Assembly (NCBI GenBank): GCA_018608245.1 | Contig: JABAZY010000028.1 | Span: forward strand, 1-59,939 | Length of the DNA: 59,939 nucleotides | DNA from: Alphaproteobacteria bacterium | GTDB taxonomy: Bacteria > Pseudomonadota > Alphaproteobacteria > Micavibrionales > Micavibrionaceae | Direction of reading: 5' to 3' | In this document: positions 1 through 7,994 of the stretch, in pieces | How the letters are laid out: the number at the start of each line of letters is the position of its first letter | How positions within the stretch are numbered: position 1 is the first letter of the stretch | Notes under the pieces: model-generated | The model's input: only the letters and a program-made list of their open reading frames with translations | Told to the model about the DNA's origin: nothing | Databases searched by the model: none | Position numbers and translations under genes: made by a program

Positions 1-2
1 GA

Positions 3-284
3 ATGAGTCGAGTAGAGACGCATGATCCTGATGCCGGTCGAGTAAGAGGTGATATCATTGTGGTGTCTGATATAGCGGAGATGGATAGGGTGGAAGGGTT
101 TAATTCTGAAAACCCTTTAGACCTTAATAACAAATATTTTAGAGAAGCATTTCAGCGTTTTAATGGGCAGATTGTTTCCGCTTATTTCGTCAATGAGAAC
201 GTAAAGAAAGTTATAGATAGGCCGCATCCTAATATTATATTTGATGCACAAGAACGAGCGTATGAATGGGTATTAGCGCGGTAA
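3..284 (+). CDS. Hypothetical protein, possibly 5'-truncated by the window edge
   Basis: This reads as 93 residues from an ATG two bases inside the window, so the true start may lie upstream and no ribosome binding site can be judged. The protein is mixed charged/aromatic with no membrane segment and no motif I recognise. Its stop codon lies inside the 3' end of the convergent DUF484 gene, a 12-bp tail-to-tail overlap. Function unknown. It occupies a spot near the DUF484 gene where relatives often carry a tyrosine recombinase gene, but it shows none of the R-H-R-Y recombinase motifs. Confidence 0.5.
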   Translation: MSRVETHDPDAGRVRGDIIVVSDIAEMDRVEGFNSENPLDLNNKYFREAFQRFNGQIVSAYFVNENVKKVIDRPHPNIIFDAQERAYEWVLAR

Positions 285-983
285 GCTGAGCCAGTTTCTG
301 AAGGCGCGTTCGACAACACGGGCGAGGAAAGAAATCATTTCAACACCTTGACCATCTTCAAACATTAATGGGTCACGAGAACCAAATGCCAGAATTGCAG
401 GGGGCGTATCCATAGAAATATCAATACGTAATAATGCCTGAGATTGAACCAGCGTGGCACCGCCGCCATAGATAGCTTCTATACCGCTAATATTTGATTG
501 TAATAAAATATCGCGTCCATCCATCCAATCTGTAATGGTGCCTTCTGGTAGAATACGGATATTATTCGTCAGAACGTGCGGGATGTCACTACCATTTGAT
601 TCTACGATGAACACAGAAATATCAGTGTTCAACATGGTCGATAAATCCATCGTCATGATATGAATGAATTCTTCAAAGTCTTTTGCTTCGAGCAAGCGTA
701 GAATAGCAGCATTAATTCGTTGCTGGTTATTCATGTTGGAGCGCGCATTTTCAACGAGTGTTTGCGTTGTCTCCATAACTTTATCTTTATCCGTTTTTAA
801 ACGTTCAATCATGAATGATTGAAAATCTTTCACATTTTTGGCGTTGCCATTTTTCGGTGGAATTAGAAAATCGCATGCCTCAGGATTTTTTTGCAGAAAT
901 TTGGGGTTTTCTTTTAAATATTCCAGAATATCTTCTGCAGTTAAATCTTGTGTCATAGGTTCTATCGCTTGTGAATCAGTCAT
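273..983 (-). CDS. DUF484 family protein (GAF-like domain)
   Basis: A 236-residue protein of the DUF484 family. Residues 15-60 hold the family signature: an EDILEYLKENPKFLQKNPE segment followed by a DFQSFMIERLK helix. A coiled-coil stretch (about 65-95) leads into a GAF-like alpha/beta domain at about 100-230 that ends in a helix around LARVVERAFRNWL. It is cytoplasmic with no transmembrane segment. In many proteobacteria DUF484 genes sit near xerC or dapF; here the neighbour is an aldolase gene on the same strand, separated by a terminator. No catalytic activity is established for the family, and a ligand-sensing role is only inferred from the fold. A second in-frame ATG at codon 10 is an alternative start. 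Confidence 0.85.
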   Translation of the reverse strand: MTDSQAIEPMTQDLTAEDILEYLKENPKFLQKNPEACDFLIPPKNGNAKNVKDFQSFMIERLKTDKDKVMETTQTLVENARSNMNNQQRINAAILRLLEAKDFEEFIHIMTMDLSTMLNTDISVFIVESNGSDIPHVLTNNIRILPEGTITDWMDGRDILLQSNISGIEAIYGGGATLVQSQALLRIDISMDTPPAILAFGSRDPLMFEDGQGVEMISFLARVVERAFRNWLSLPR

Positions 984-1031
984 TTGACAATAATATCATG
1001 AAATTGCTGAATCAGTGCTGTTTTTCGCAAT

Positions 1032-1067
1032 AAAAAAGGCGGTCCAGATTATTTTCTTGGCCGCCTT
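1032..1067 (-). terminator. Intrinsic terminator after fsa
   Basis: Read on the minus strand, AAGGCGG (1061-1067) and CCGCCTT (1036-1042) form a 7-bp stem that runs directly into a T6 tract at 1037-1032. It lies 24 bp past the aldolase stop codon and before the DUF484 gene, so the two minus-strand genes are probably separate units. Confidence 0.8.
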
Positions 1068-1090
1068 AATTAGAGTTTATGAATTACTTG

Positions 1091-1747
1091 TTATAGAATG
1101 CTCTGACCCGTTTTTTTCCAGTCTTCAACAAATCCTGCTAAGCCCTTATCGGTTAACGGATGTTTGTAAAGCTGTTTAATAACACTTGGTGGACATGTCA
1201 CAACATCTGCACCCATGCGCGCACTTTCGAGAATATGTGCTGGATGACGCACAGAGGCTACAAGTACTTCTGTGTGGAAATCAGGATATTGATCGTAGAT
1301 TGTTAGGATGTCACCAATTAAATCCATACCGTTTTGGGCAATGTCATCTAAACGACCGACAAATGGAGAAATGAACGTCGCGCCTGCTTTTGCGGCCAAT
1401 AAAGCTTGGAGTGGTGAGAAACATAAAGTTACGTTCACCATTGTGCCGCCTTCGGAAAGGTTCTTACATACTTTAAGGCCCGCTTCAGTTAAAGGTACTT
1501 TTACGGCAATATTATCAGCAATTTTGGCTAATTTTTCGCCTTCCTTCATCATTGTTTCGAAATCAGTAGAAGCAACTTCGGCGCTCACTGGGCCTGCGCA
1601 TATGCCACAAATCTCTTCAATTAAAGGAATAAACTCACGACCAGATTTAGCGATAATTGATGGGTTAGTCGTCACACCGTCCAACATGCCACAATCGGCT
1701 AAGTCTTTAATCGCATCAATGTCTGATGTGTCTGCAAAAAATTTCAT
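1091..1747 (-). CDS. fsa: Fructose-6-phosphate aldolase / small transaldolase (TalC/FSA type)
   Basis: A 218-residue enzyme of the short transaldolase/FSA family, which is about 215-220 residues. The N-terminus MKFFADTSD, the DGVTTNPSI loop at 23-31, and the Schiff-base lysine K83 in NIAVKVP are all present, as are TLCFSP and [11 protein letters not shown]. The enzyme carries out Schiff-base aldol chemistry on dihydroxyacetone units in cytoplasmic pentose/hexose phosphate metabolism. Sequence alone does not separate transaldolase from F6P-aldolase specificity. The gene is followed by a strong terminator. The minus-strand gene upstream is the IS-split pseudogene, 86 bp away. Confidence 0.92.
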   Translation of the reverse strand: MKFFADTSDIDAIKDLADCGMLDGVTTNPSIIAKSGREFIPLIEEICGICAGPVSAEVASTDFETMMKEGEKLAKIADNIAVKVPLTEAGLKVCKNLSEGGTMVNVTLCFSPLQALLAAKAGATFISPFVGRLDDIAQNGMDLIGDILTIYDQYPDFHTEVLVASVRHPAHILESARMGADVVTCPPSVIKQLYKHPLTDKGLAGFVEDWKKTGQSIL

Positions 1748-1833
1748 GACCTTCGTTCCTTCTTAATAAAGATAAATTACGCCCTTATTAATAAAGAAAT
1801 TGCTGTAAGACGCAAGGGTTGTTTTATGAACCT

Positions 1834-2049
1834 TTATCCGATTTTGTTAGTTTTATGCGAAGCGCCTTCTCTTGAGATAGGAGCTTCACGCGCAGCTGAT
1901 ATTTGATTATTAAGCGTGTGAAGTAAACGGCTACGAACCTCTATTTGCGTATTTGTATTTGCTGGAATAGCGCTTGCGCATGTAAGAATTCCTCTTATTT
2001 CACTTTGTTGCAAAGTAATTTTGCTAGGAGCCAAGTCAGTTTGACTAAA
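1834..2049 (-). pseudogene. 3' part of a hypothetical gene split by the IS481-like element
   Basis: This is the downstream remnant of the gene whose 5' part is at 3097-3441. If the IS (2050-3096) and one copy of the 6-bp duplication are removed, the two parts join in the same frame to give a 184-residue protein ending ...SHKTNKIG. The remnant alone can be read as 66 residues only from a TTG codon at 2034, with no ribosome binding site kept from the original gene, so it is probably silent. No family was recognised for the reconstructed protein. Only its continuity across the insertion is seen directly. Confidence 0.85.
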
Positions 2050-2073
2050 TCTATAGTCCCAACTTGTGATGGA
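2050..2073. repeat. Left terminal inverted repeat of the IS
   Basis: The 24-bp sequence beginning TCTATAGTCCC and ending GTGATGGA is repeated inverted at 3073-3096. The only mismatch is the second base (C here, G at the right end). The ACTAAA target duplication abuts its outer edge at 2044-2049. Confidence 0.93.
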
Positions 2074-2108
2074 ATCAGTTATACTGATTTACCAACGAAG
2101 GAGGAATT

Positions 2109-3101
2109 ATGGGACAATTATTACATGGAAGCGCCCGCACAACTGCGGTTATAAGAAAGGCGATACAACAATCGCAAGAAACAAGCAAAGCTCTTGCAAA
2201 ACGTTATGATATTAATCCAAAGACGGTTATGAAATGGCGTCAACGTGATTTCGTGCATGATAAGCAGATGGGACCAAAGAAACCTCGCTCAACAGTGTTA
2301 ACGCCTGAAGAAGAAGCTGTTTGCCTTTTGTTTCGCAAACATACGCTTCTTCCTTTGGATGATTGCTTATATTCTTTGCAAGAAACCATTCCTCATTTAT
2401 CTCGTTCCAGTCTTCATCGACTGTTTCAACGCCATGGTATTAGTCGTTTGCCCAATGTCGGAGATAAGAAGCCTGCACGAAAGAAATTCAAATCTTATCC
2501 AATTGGTTACTTTCATATTGATATTGCTGAAGTTTATACAGAAGAAGGACGTCAGTATATGTTTGTTGCGATTGATCGTACAACAAAGTTTGCTTATGCG
2601 GAGCTACATGATCGTGCCACACGCAGAAGCGCCGCGAGTTTTTTAAAGTCTGTGATCAACATTGTTCCTTATAAAATCCATACTGTTCTTACCGATAATG
2701 GTATCCAGTTTACTGATACGAAAGGAGAATGTTGGACCACTAAAGAAATCAGACACTTTATGGAGACAGGACAGTTATTTGTTTGTGGTTCTTTTGATCT
2801 GGTTTGCGCCAAAGAAAATATTGATCACCGTCTAACCAAACCTGCCCATCCTTGGACGAATGGTCAAGTCGAACGCATGAACCGTACGATCAAAGAAGCT
2901 ACTGTGAAACGCTATCATTATCAATCACACGAACAGCTCAAAGAGCATCTCTATACATTCCTCATGGCCTATAACTTTGCCAAAAGACTTAAAACTCTGA
3001 AAGGACTTACCCCTTATGAAGAAATTATAAAATGCTGGCAAAATGAACCTGAACGTTTTAAGATTAATCCACTCCATCACAAGTTGGGACTATACAACTA
3101 A
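2109..3101 (+). CDS. IS481-family transposase (DDE)
   Basis: A 330-residue transposase. An N-terminal helix-turn-helix (about 14-46, SKALAKRYDINPKTVMKW) precedes an rve-type integrase core. The catalytic triad is visible as D138 (FHIDIA), D196 (LTDNGIQF) and E255 (NGQVERMNRTIKEA), with normal spacing. The ATG at 2109 follows a GGAGG ribosome binding site at a good distance. Oddly, the right end of the IS falls in the last Asn codon, so the TAA stop codon comes from the duplicated target ACTAAA and not from the element. The length and DDE triad argue for an active enzyme. Confidence 0.95.
   Translation: MGQLLHGSARTTAVIRKAIQQSQETSKALAKRYDINPKTVMKWRQRDFVHDKQMGPKKPRSTVLTPEEEAVCLLFRKHTLLPLDDCLYSLQETIPHLSRSSLHRLFQRHGISRLPNVGDKKPARKKFKSYPIGYFHIDIAEVYTEEGRQYMFVAIDRTTKFAYAELHDRATRRSAASFLKSVINIVPYKIHTVLTDNGIQFTDTKGECWTTKEIRHFMETGQLFVCGSFDLVCAKENIDHRLTKPAHPWTNGQVERMNRTIKEATVKRYHYQSHEQLKEHLYTFLMAYNFAKRLKTLKGLTPYEEIIKCWQNEPERFKINPLHHKLGLYN
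3073..3096. repeat. Right terminal inverted repeat of the IS
   Basis: This is the inverted partner of 2050-2073 with one mismatch in 24 bp. The second copy of the ACTAAA target duplication follows immediately at 3097-3102. Confidence 0.93.
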
Positions 3102-3441
3102 AGGGCAATTGCTCAACGATGGATCTTAAAGGGGTTATCATAGCTTCCCTTAAGGGATTTGGTTTATTTGCTGTTATTCTGGTGATGAAACCAACATAAC
3201 CTTCCAATGCTGTACGTAAGGCATGCCCCTTGATATTTATATCTTGTCTCATATCTGAAGAAACAATCTGCAATGGTTTTGTCAAAAGAGGGCTAAATAC
3301 GTGTAGTAATTCATCATAATCAAAAGAGATTTTTGGATTTAATATTTCTTCGACTTCTTGTTCTTGTCTCTCTGCTTGCGCAGCTTTACCGAAAGGGTCT
3401 TTGACGAAACCAGTTAATCTTTTGCGGATATCTTCGATCAT
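3097..3441 (-). pseudogene. 5' part of a hypothetical gene split by the IS481-like element
   Basis: From the ATG at 3441 the frame runs through 115 native residues (MIEDIRKRL... to ...VEQLPFS) and then into the IS right end, where it picks up ten foreign residues before stopping. Joined to 1834-2049 it would encode 184 residues: a charged N-terminal half with predicted helices and a central stretch around LLHVFSPLLTKPLQIV. There is no signal peptide and no recognised domain. The gene lies divergent from priA with about 60 bp between them, so the promoters probably survive and a truncated 125-residue product could still be made. Confidence 0.82.
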
Positions 3442-3502
3442 AATACTATATAACTCATATTCATTGTGTTGTAATGCATCTTATTAATAGATATTGAAAG
3501 TT

Positions 3503-5719
3503 ATGTCAATAAATAAAGCTATTTTACTCCCTTATCCTATTGATAAGGCTTATGATTATAGGGTTCCTGAAGGTATTTCAGGGCAAGAGGGTTCCTATGT
3601 CTGTGTGCCATTAGGGCAACGACAAGTGCCTGCCGTTGTTTGGGGGCAAGGGGCAAATGATGTAAAGCCCAATAAAATCAAGGAAGTGGTGTCTGAGTAT
3701 CACTTGCCACCTTTGCCAGTAGACCATCGGAAATTTTTGGATTGGATGGCGGGTTATATTATGGCGCCGAAAGGGTCGGTCTTAAAATTAACCATGAGCG
3801 TGCCAAGTGCTTTAGAACCACCAAAGCCTGTCATGGGCTATGTTATTAATTCTGCACAAATCAGCAATCAGGGTCTCTCACCAAAGGCACAAAAAGTTTT
3901 GGATGTTGCGCAAGATGGATTGGCGCGCCGTGCTTCTGAATTATCCAATTTAGCCGAATGTTCGTCGAACGTTATTAAAGGGTTAGCTGAGAAAGGTTAT
4001 TTGACCTTAAAGGAAATGTATTCAGCTGCACCTTGTCGTCATCCAGATGCCAAACGTGCCGGTGCTGATTTATCTGACGCGCAAGCAGAATCGGCTAACG
4101 TGTTGATAGATATGGTGAAAGAGGATAAGTTTGATACCGCATTACTAGACGGTGTGACAGGTGCTGGTAAAACAGAAGTTTATTTTGAAGCCGTGGCGCA
4201 AGCATTAAAGCAAGATAAACAGGTGCTAATCTTGTTGCCAGAAATTGCGTTATCAAATGCGTTTCTTGATCGCTTTCAAAAACGTTTTGGGTGTGCTCCT
4301 GCCTTATGGCATTCATCCCTCAGCCCTGCAAAACGTAAATTAACGTGGCGCGGAGTCGCTATGGGAGAAAGTAAGGTTGTTATTGGTGCGCGCTCTGCGT
4401 TGTTTCTGCCATATCAAAATTTAGGGCTTATTATCATTGATGAGGAACATGACCCTGCTTATAAGCAAGAAGAAGGTGTCATTTATAATGCGCGTGATAT
4501 GGCGATTGTTAGGGCACATATGGGTGGCTTTCCTATCGCGCTTGTGTCTGCCACGCCATCTTTAGAGACTATATATAATGCGTGGAGTGTTGAGCAGGGC
4601 GGGTTAGGAAAATACAAGCATTTGGTATTGCCCGAACGTCACGGGGGGGCGGTGTTGCCTGATATCAAGCTGATTGACCTGAGGGCGGATAAGCCAGAGA
4701 GTAGACAATATTTTATCTCACCTACCTTGCAGGGCGCGCTGGAAGGTAATTTAGCGCGTAAAGAACAAAGCTTATTATTCTTAAATCGTCGTGGCTATGC
4801 GCCCTTAACCTTGTGTAGAAATTGTGGGCATCGTTTTGAGTGCCCAAGATGCACAGCTTGGTTGATTGAACATAGGCGTTCAAAAAAGCTTCATTGTCAC
4901 CATTGTGATCATAATATGCACCTGCCGAGCAAATGTCCTGAATGTAAGGAAGAAGATAGCTTGGCAGCCTGTGGTCCAGGGGTGGAGCGTATATTGGAGG
5001 AAGTGACAGAGCGATTCCCAGATGCGCGTGTCGCAGTGCTTTCCAGTGATACAGCCACCACGCATGATGAGTTGAAGTCGATCCTTAAACAAATATATGA
5101 TCATGAAGTTGATATTATTATAGGCACGCAAATCATTGCGAAAGGCTATCACTTTCCAAAGCTTACATGCGTTGGTGTTATTGATGCTGATTTGGGTTTA
5201 AGCGGTGGAGACCTTCGTGCGTCTGAGCGCACCTATCAACTTTTGCATCAGGTAGCGGGACGGGCAGGGCGTGAACAGAAAGCAGATGAGAGAAGCGGAC
5301 GCGTGTACTTACAAACTTTCTCACCAGAGAATCGTGTGATGCAGGCGCTTGTGGCGGGAGATCGTGATTTATTTCTACGCGTTGAATTGTCTGAACGTGA
5401 GGGAGCTTTTATGGCGCCGTTCTCGCGCGTGGCTGGTGTTATTGTATCAGGCCGTGATGAGAAACAGGTGGGAGAAGTCGCACGTGCGTTGGGGCAATGC
5501 GCACCCAATACCAAAGATGAAAAGGGGCGAGCAATACAAACGCTAGGCCCCGCTGAAGCGCCATTTTATCGTCTGCGTGGTAAATATCGTCGCCGTTTAC
5601 TGGTGCGTGCCGATAAAGCCATTGATGTGCAAAAGGCACTAAACCATTGGATCAAATCAGTTTCTATACCATCCGCTGTGCGTGTGCAGGTTGATATTGA
5701 CCCGCAAAGCTTCTTCTAG
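3503..5719 (+). CDS. priA: Primosomal protein N' (replication restart helicase PriA)
   Basis: PriA is the 3'-5' superfamily-2 DNA helicase that reloads the replisome at collapsed forks. From the ATG at 3503 it has 738 residues, the usual length. It shows the N-terminal DNA-binding region (LPYPIDKAYDYRVP), Walker A GVTGAGKT at about 217-224, a DEEH box at 313-316, an SATPS motif, the paired zinc-binding cysteine clusters (CRNCGHRFECPRC, CHHCDH, CPEC), and the GTQIIAKGYHFP and QVAGRAGR helicase motifs. A TTG three codons upstream is an alternative start; I prefer ATG because the family has a very short N-terminal lead. The neighbouring F1-ATPase operon is a common alphaproteobacterial arrangement. 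Confidence 0.95.
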   Translation: MSINKAILLPYPIDKAYDYRVPEGISGQEGSYVCVPLGQRQVPAVVWGQGANDVKPNKIKEVVSEYHLPPLPVDHRKFLDWMAGYIMAPKGSVLKLTMSVPSALEPPKPVMGYVINSAQISNQGLSPKAQKVLDVAQDGLARRASELSNLAECSSNVIKGLAEKGYLTLKEMYSAAPCRHPDAKRAGADLSDAQAESANVLIDMVKEDKFDTALLDGVTGAGKTEVYFEAVAQALKQDKQVLILLPEIALSNAFLDRFQKRFGCAPALWHSSLSPAKRKLTWRGVAMGESKVVIGARSALFLPYQNLGLIIIDEEHDPAYKQEEGVIYNARDMAIVRAHMGGFPIALVSATPSLETIYNAWSVEQGGLGKYKHLVLPERHGGAVLPDIKLIDLRADKPESRQYFISPTLQGALEGNLARKEQSLLFLNRRGYAPLTLCRNCGHRFECPRCTAWLIEHRRSKKLHCHHCDHNMHLPSKCPECKEEDSLAACGPGVERILEEVTERFPDARVAVLSSDTATTHDELKSILKQIYDHEVDIIIGTQIIAKGYHFPKLTCVGVIDADLGLSGGDLRASERTYQLLHQVAGRAGREQKADERSGRVYLQTFSPENRVMQALVAGDRDLFLRVELSEREGAFMAPFSRVAGVIVSGRDEKQVGEVARALGQCAPNTKDEKGRAIQTLGPAEAPFYRLRGKYRRRLLVRADKAIDVQKALNHWIKSVSIPSAVRVQVDIDPQSFF

Positions 5720-5720
5720 T

Positions 5721-7154
5721 TTATTTCAGAGGCTTATCATAAAAGATGGTGTTTTTGTTGTCCGTGTAAACATTGAGTGGCTTAGTGTTATCCACTTTTC
5801 GTCCTGAATAGATCACATTATACATCTTCTCATCATCAAAGTTCCAACCGTCATAAGGCTGGATCGTTTCTCGTGATAAATACGGAAAGACTGTTCGTAA
5901 TGTTGAATCCAAGTTACGGCTAAAATCTGTATTAAAATTTACATCTGCAATCATATTCTGGATGAAAATCCCATTCGGCTTTAACGCCCCTCTTACTTGA
6001 GAGTAGAATTCTTGCGTCACCAAATGCTCAGGCACTGAGGTAGAGCCTTGGAAAGCATCAACTAAAATCAAATCATATTTTTTGTCACTTTGATTGAGAT
6101 AGGCTCTGGCAGGTAAGGGGTAGAAGATATTGTTTTTCCTCAATTTTCTTTTTAGGAAATATTCTTCTGATATTTCTTTTAATGAGCCATCAATATCGAC
6201 ATAATCATAATTATTTTTAGCATCCTGTATGCCTAGCGTAAATCCGCCTGCGCCAATAACCAAAATATCTTTTGGTGGAGCGTCCGCTGGAATTCTATTC
6301 GTAAATCTTTTTTGAATGAACTCTGCATATTTAAAAGGACGGTCATTAGGACCAATACCAGAGGAGAAATTATTGTTCAGTGACATTATTGTGCGCCCAA
6401 TACGTGGCTGCTCAATGATTTTGATCGTATTATAAACATTGTTATCAACAATATCTTGCGACCGCATCATTGCACCAGAGTTTAACCATAAACCGATAAT
6501 TGTTACGATAATAATAGGGAAAGCTCGTTTAGGGTTAAATTTCTTCTCTATTAAGAAGTATAACCCAGCCAGCAATAAAATATTAATGGCAACCGTATAA
6601 TGAACACCAATGGTTGCCATTAGTACGAGTGTTGAAAACACGGCTCCCAAAAAAGAACCCATAGTTGAGAAAAATAACATTTTCCCAGTGATTCTAGATA
6701 AAATCTGCTTAGAAAAGTAATTACTGATTAGGGGAATAGTCTGCCCCAGTAGATAAACGGGAATAACCAAAAATATAGCGGAATATAAAGCTATATTAAT
6801 AAGGCGAATCTGACTGCCTGCATCTTTCAAAGTCTCAAAAAATAGAGTCATGACGACATAAGATAAACCAAATACGATGAAAAATAGAGATATCGTGATG
6901 TTTGAAATGAGTTTTTGGCGAATAGTGATTATTTTACCGCCTTTGGATCTATATGGTTTAAATTTACCTCCATTATAATAACCAAAAGCCAAAGGCATTA
7001 AAACGGCAGCAATAATGATTGAAACCGTGTCTGTTCCGCTTCCTATAAACGGGATAGTGAGACGAATAGCTAATAGCTCGGAGGATAGAACAACATATCC
7101 TTCAATCAAAATTAGAACGAACAGGAAAAAAATGGCTTTGTTTTTCAATAACAT
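5721..7154 (-). CDS. Membrane-anchored spermidine-synthase-like protein
   Basis: A 477-residue protein. The N-terminal half (about 1-230) has some six or seven hydrophobic transmembrane segments. The C-terminal half is a Rossmann methyltransferase-like domain of the spermidine synthase family: ILVIGAGGFTLGIQD (AdoMet-type glycine loop), YVDIDGSLKEISEEYFL (acidic residue after strand 2), and LILVDAFQGSTSVPEHL (the DAF loop typical of aminopropyltransferases). These resemble the fused MFS/spermidine-synthase proteins of unclear substrate. No AdoMet decarboxylase gene is nearby, so polyamine synthesis is unproven. It converges on priA with one base between the stop codons and seems inserted in the usual priA-atpH arrangement. 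Confidence 0.75.
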   Translation of the reverse strand: MLLKNKAIFFLFVLILIEGYVVLSSELLAIRLTIPFIGSGTDTVSIIIAAVLMPLAFGYYNGGKFKPYRSKGGKIITIRQKLISNITISLFFIVFGLSYVVMTLFFETLKDAGSQIRLINIALYSAIFLVIPVYLLGQTIPLISNYFSKQILSRITGKMLFFSTMGSFLGAVFSTLVLMATIGVHYTVAINILLLAGLYFLIEKKFNPKRAFPIIIVTIIGLWLNSGAMMRSQDIVDNNVYNTIKIIEQPRIGRTIMSLNNNFSSGIGPNDRPFKYAEFIQKRFTNRIPADAPPKDILVIGAGGFTLGIQDAKNNYDYVDIDGSLKEISEEYFLKRKLRKNNIFYPLPARAYLNQSDKKYDLILVDAFQGSTSVPEHLVTQEFYSQVRGALKPNGIFIQNMIADVNFNTDFSRNLDSTLRTVFPYLSRETIQPYDGWNFDDEKMYNVIYSGRKVDNTKPLNVYTDNKNTIFYDKPLK

Positions 7155-7287
7155 AATGTGTCTTACTTATCTATTTTTAGGGCTTTCTGATGATCAACAT
7201 CATAGGGCAGAAAGATAGAGTTGCGAAGGAATTATCTGGATTTATCACGAAATACTTTAAAATGTGAAAAAAGTGGTCTTTAGGTGC

Positions 7288-7316
7288 TTGCGTCCTAGGG
7301 TTTCCTATGCTAAATC
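7288..7316 (+). promoter_or_regulatory. Possible sigma-70-type promoter for the atp operon
   Basis: TTGCGT (7288-7293) and TAAATC (7311-7316) are separated by 17 bp and lie about 48 bp before the atpH GTG. The spacing is good, but the -10 match is only moderate. It sits in the 209-bp gap between the divergent membrane protein gene and atpH. Confidence 0.35.
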
Positions 7317-7363
7317 CTGCCTAAAGTTTTGAAGCAATTTATAAACCAAAAAGGGACCCCAAC

Positions 7364-7957
7364 GTGGCCTCGAATAAAAACTCTGGTCTAGCAGCTGTAC
7401 GATACGCAACAGCATTAATGGATGTCGCACATGACTCCAAAAAAATCGATTCTGTGGAAAAAGATTTGAATGAGCTAGAGGCGATGATCGCTGGCTCTGA
7501 GGACTTACAGCAATTGATCCGCTCTCCGTTATTATCACGCGAACAACAAATTGAAGCTATCACAGCGATTGCGAAAAAGGCTAAATTCCAAGATATTACA
7601 TCTAATTTCTTAGCTTTATTGGCTGAGAACAGACGCTTGCCAATGTTGCAAAACATGATTAACGCAGCAAAAATGGATATTTCAAAGCGTCGTGGTGAGA
7701 TTGCTGCTGATGTAAAATCTGCATTTAAGCTAACAAAGGCACAAGAAAAAGCCCTTCAAGAATCACTATCAAAGGCTGTTGGACAGGTCGTTGCGATGAA
7801 TGTGTCTGTTGATAAAGACTTAATTGGGGGTATGGTTGTGACTGTTGGCTCTCAAATGATTGATGATTCTGTGAAACGTAAATTAGAGCGTCTAAAACGC
7901 GAAATGCAATCAAACGCAAATATGAATACAAGTGCCAAGGTGGCCAACCAAAATTAA
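7364..7957 (+). CDS. atpH: ATP synthase F1 subunit delta
   Basis: The delta (OSCP) subunit links the F1 head to the peripheral stalk. It has 197 residues with a GTG start preceded by AAGGGA. The N-terminal six-helix domain begins RYATALMDVAH, and the C-terminal signature DKDLIGGMVVTVGSQMIDDSVKRKLERLK is clear. It carries about 15 extra hydrophilic residues at the C-terminus (NMNTSAKVANQN). It is the first gene of the five-gene atpHAGDC operon. As is usual in alphaproteobacteria, the Fo genes are not adjacent. Confidence 0.95.
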   Translation: MASNKNSGLAAVRYATALMDVAHDSKKIDSVEKDLNELEAMIAGSEDLQQLIRSPLLSREQQIEAITAIAKKAKFQDITSNFLALLAENRRLPMLQNMINAAKMDISKRRGEIAADVKSAFKLTKAQEKALQESLSKAVGQVVAMNVSVDKDLIGGMVVTVGSQMIDDSVKRKLERLKREMQSNANMNTSAKVANQN

Positions 7958-7994
7958 CGAATAAAAACTAGATTATAAAAGAGGAAAAATAATC

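Larger units (their letters stand above)
2050..3096 (+). mobile_element. IS481-family insertion sequence, complete, 1047 bp
   Basis: The element is bounded by 24-bp terminal inverted repeats that match at 23 positions and is flanked by the 6-bp direct repeat ACTAAA (2044-2049 and 3097-3102), a target-site duplication. One DDE transposase gene fills the interior. Terminal repeats, duplication and transposase reading frame are all intact, which suggests a recent insertion. It disrupts a minus-strand hypothetical gene between fsa and priA. The IS481 assignment rests on the transposase type, single ORF and size of about 1 kb. Confidence 0.93.

Noticed and set aside
1308-1766. 152-codon plus-strand reading frame opposite fsa
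   Set aside because: It is antisense to a well-conserved aldolase gene, has no ribosome binding site, and shows no protein family character.
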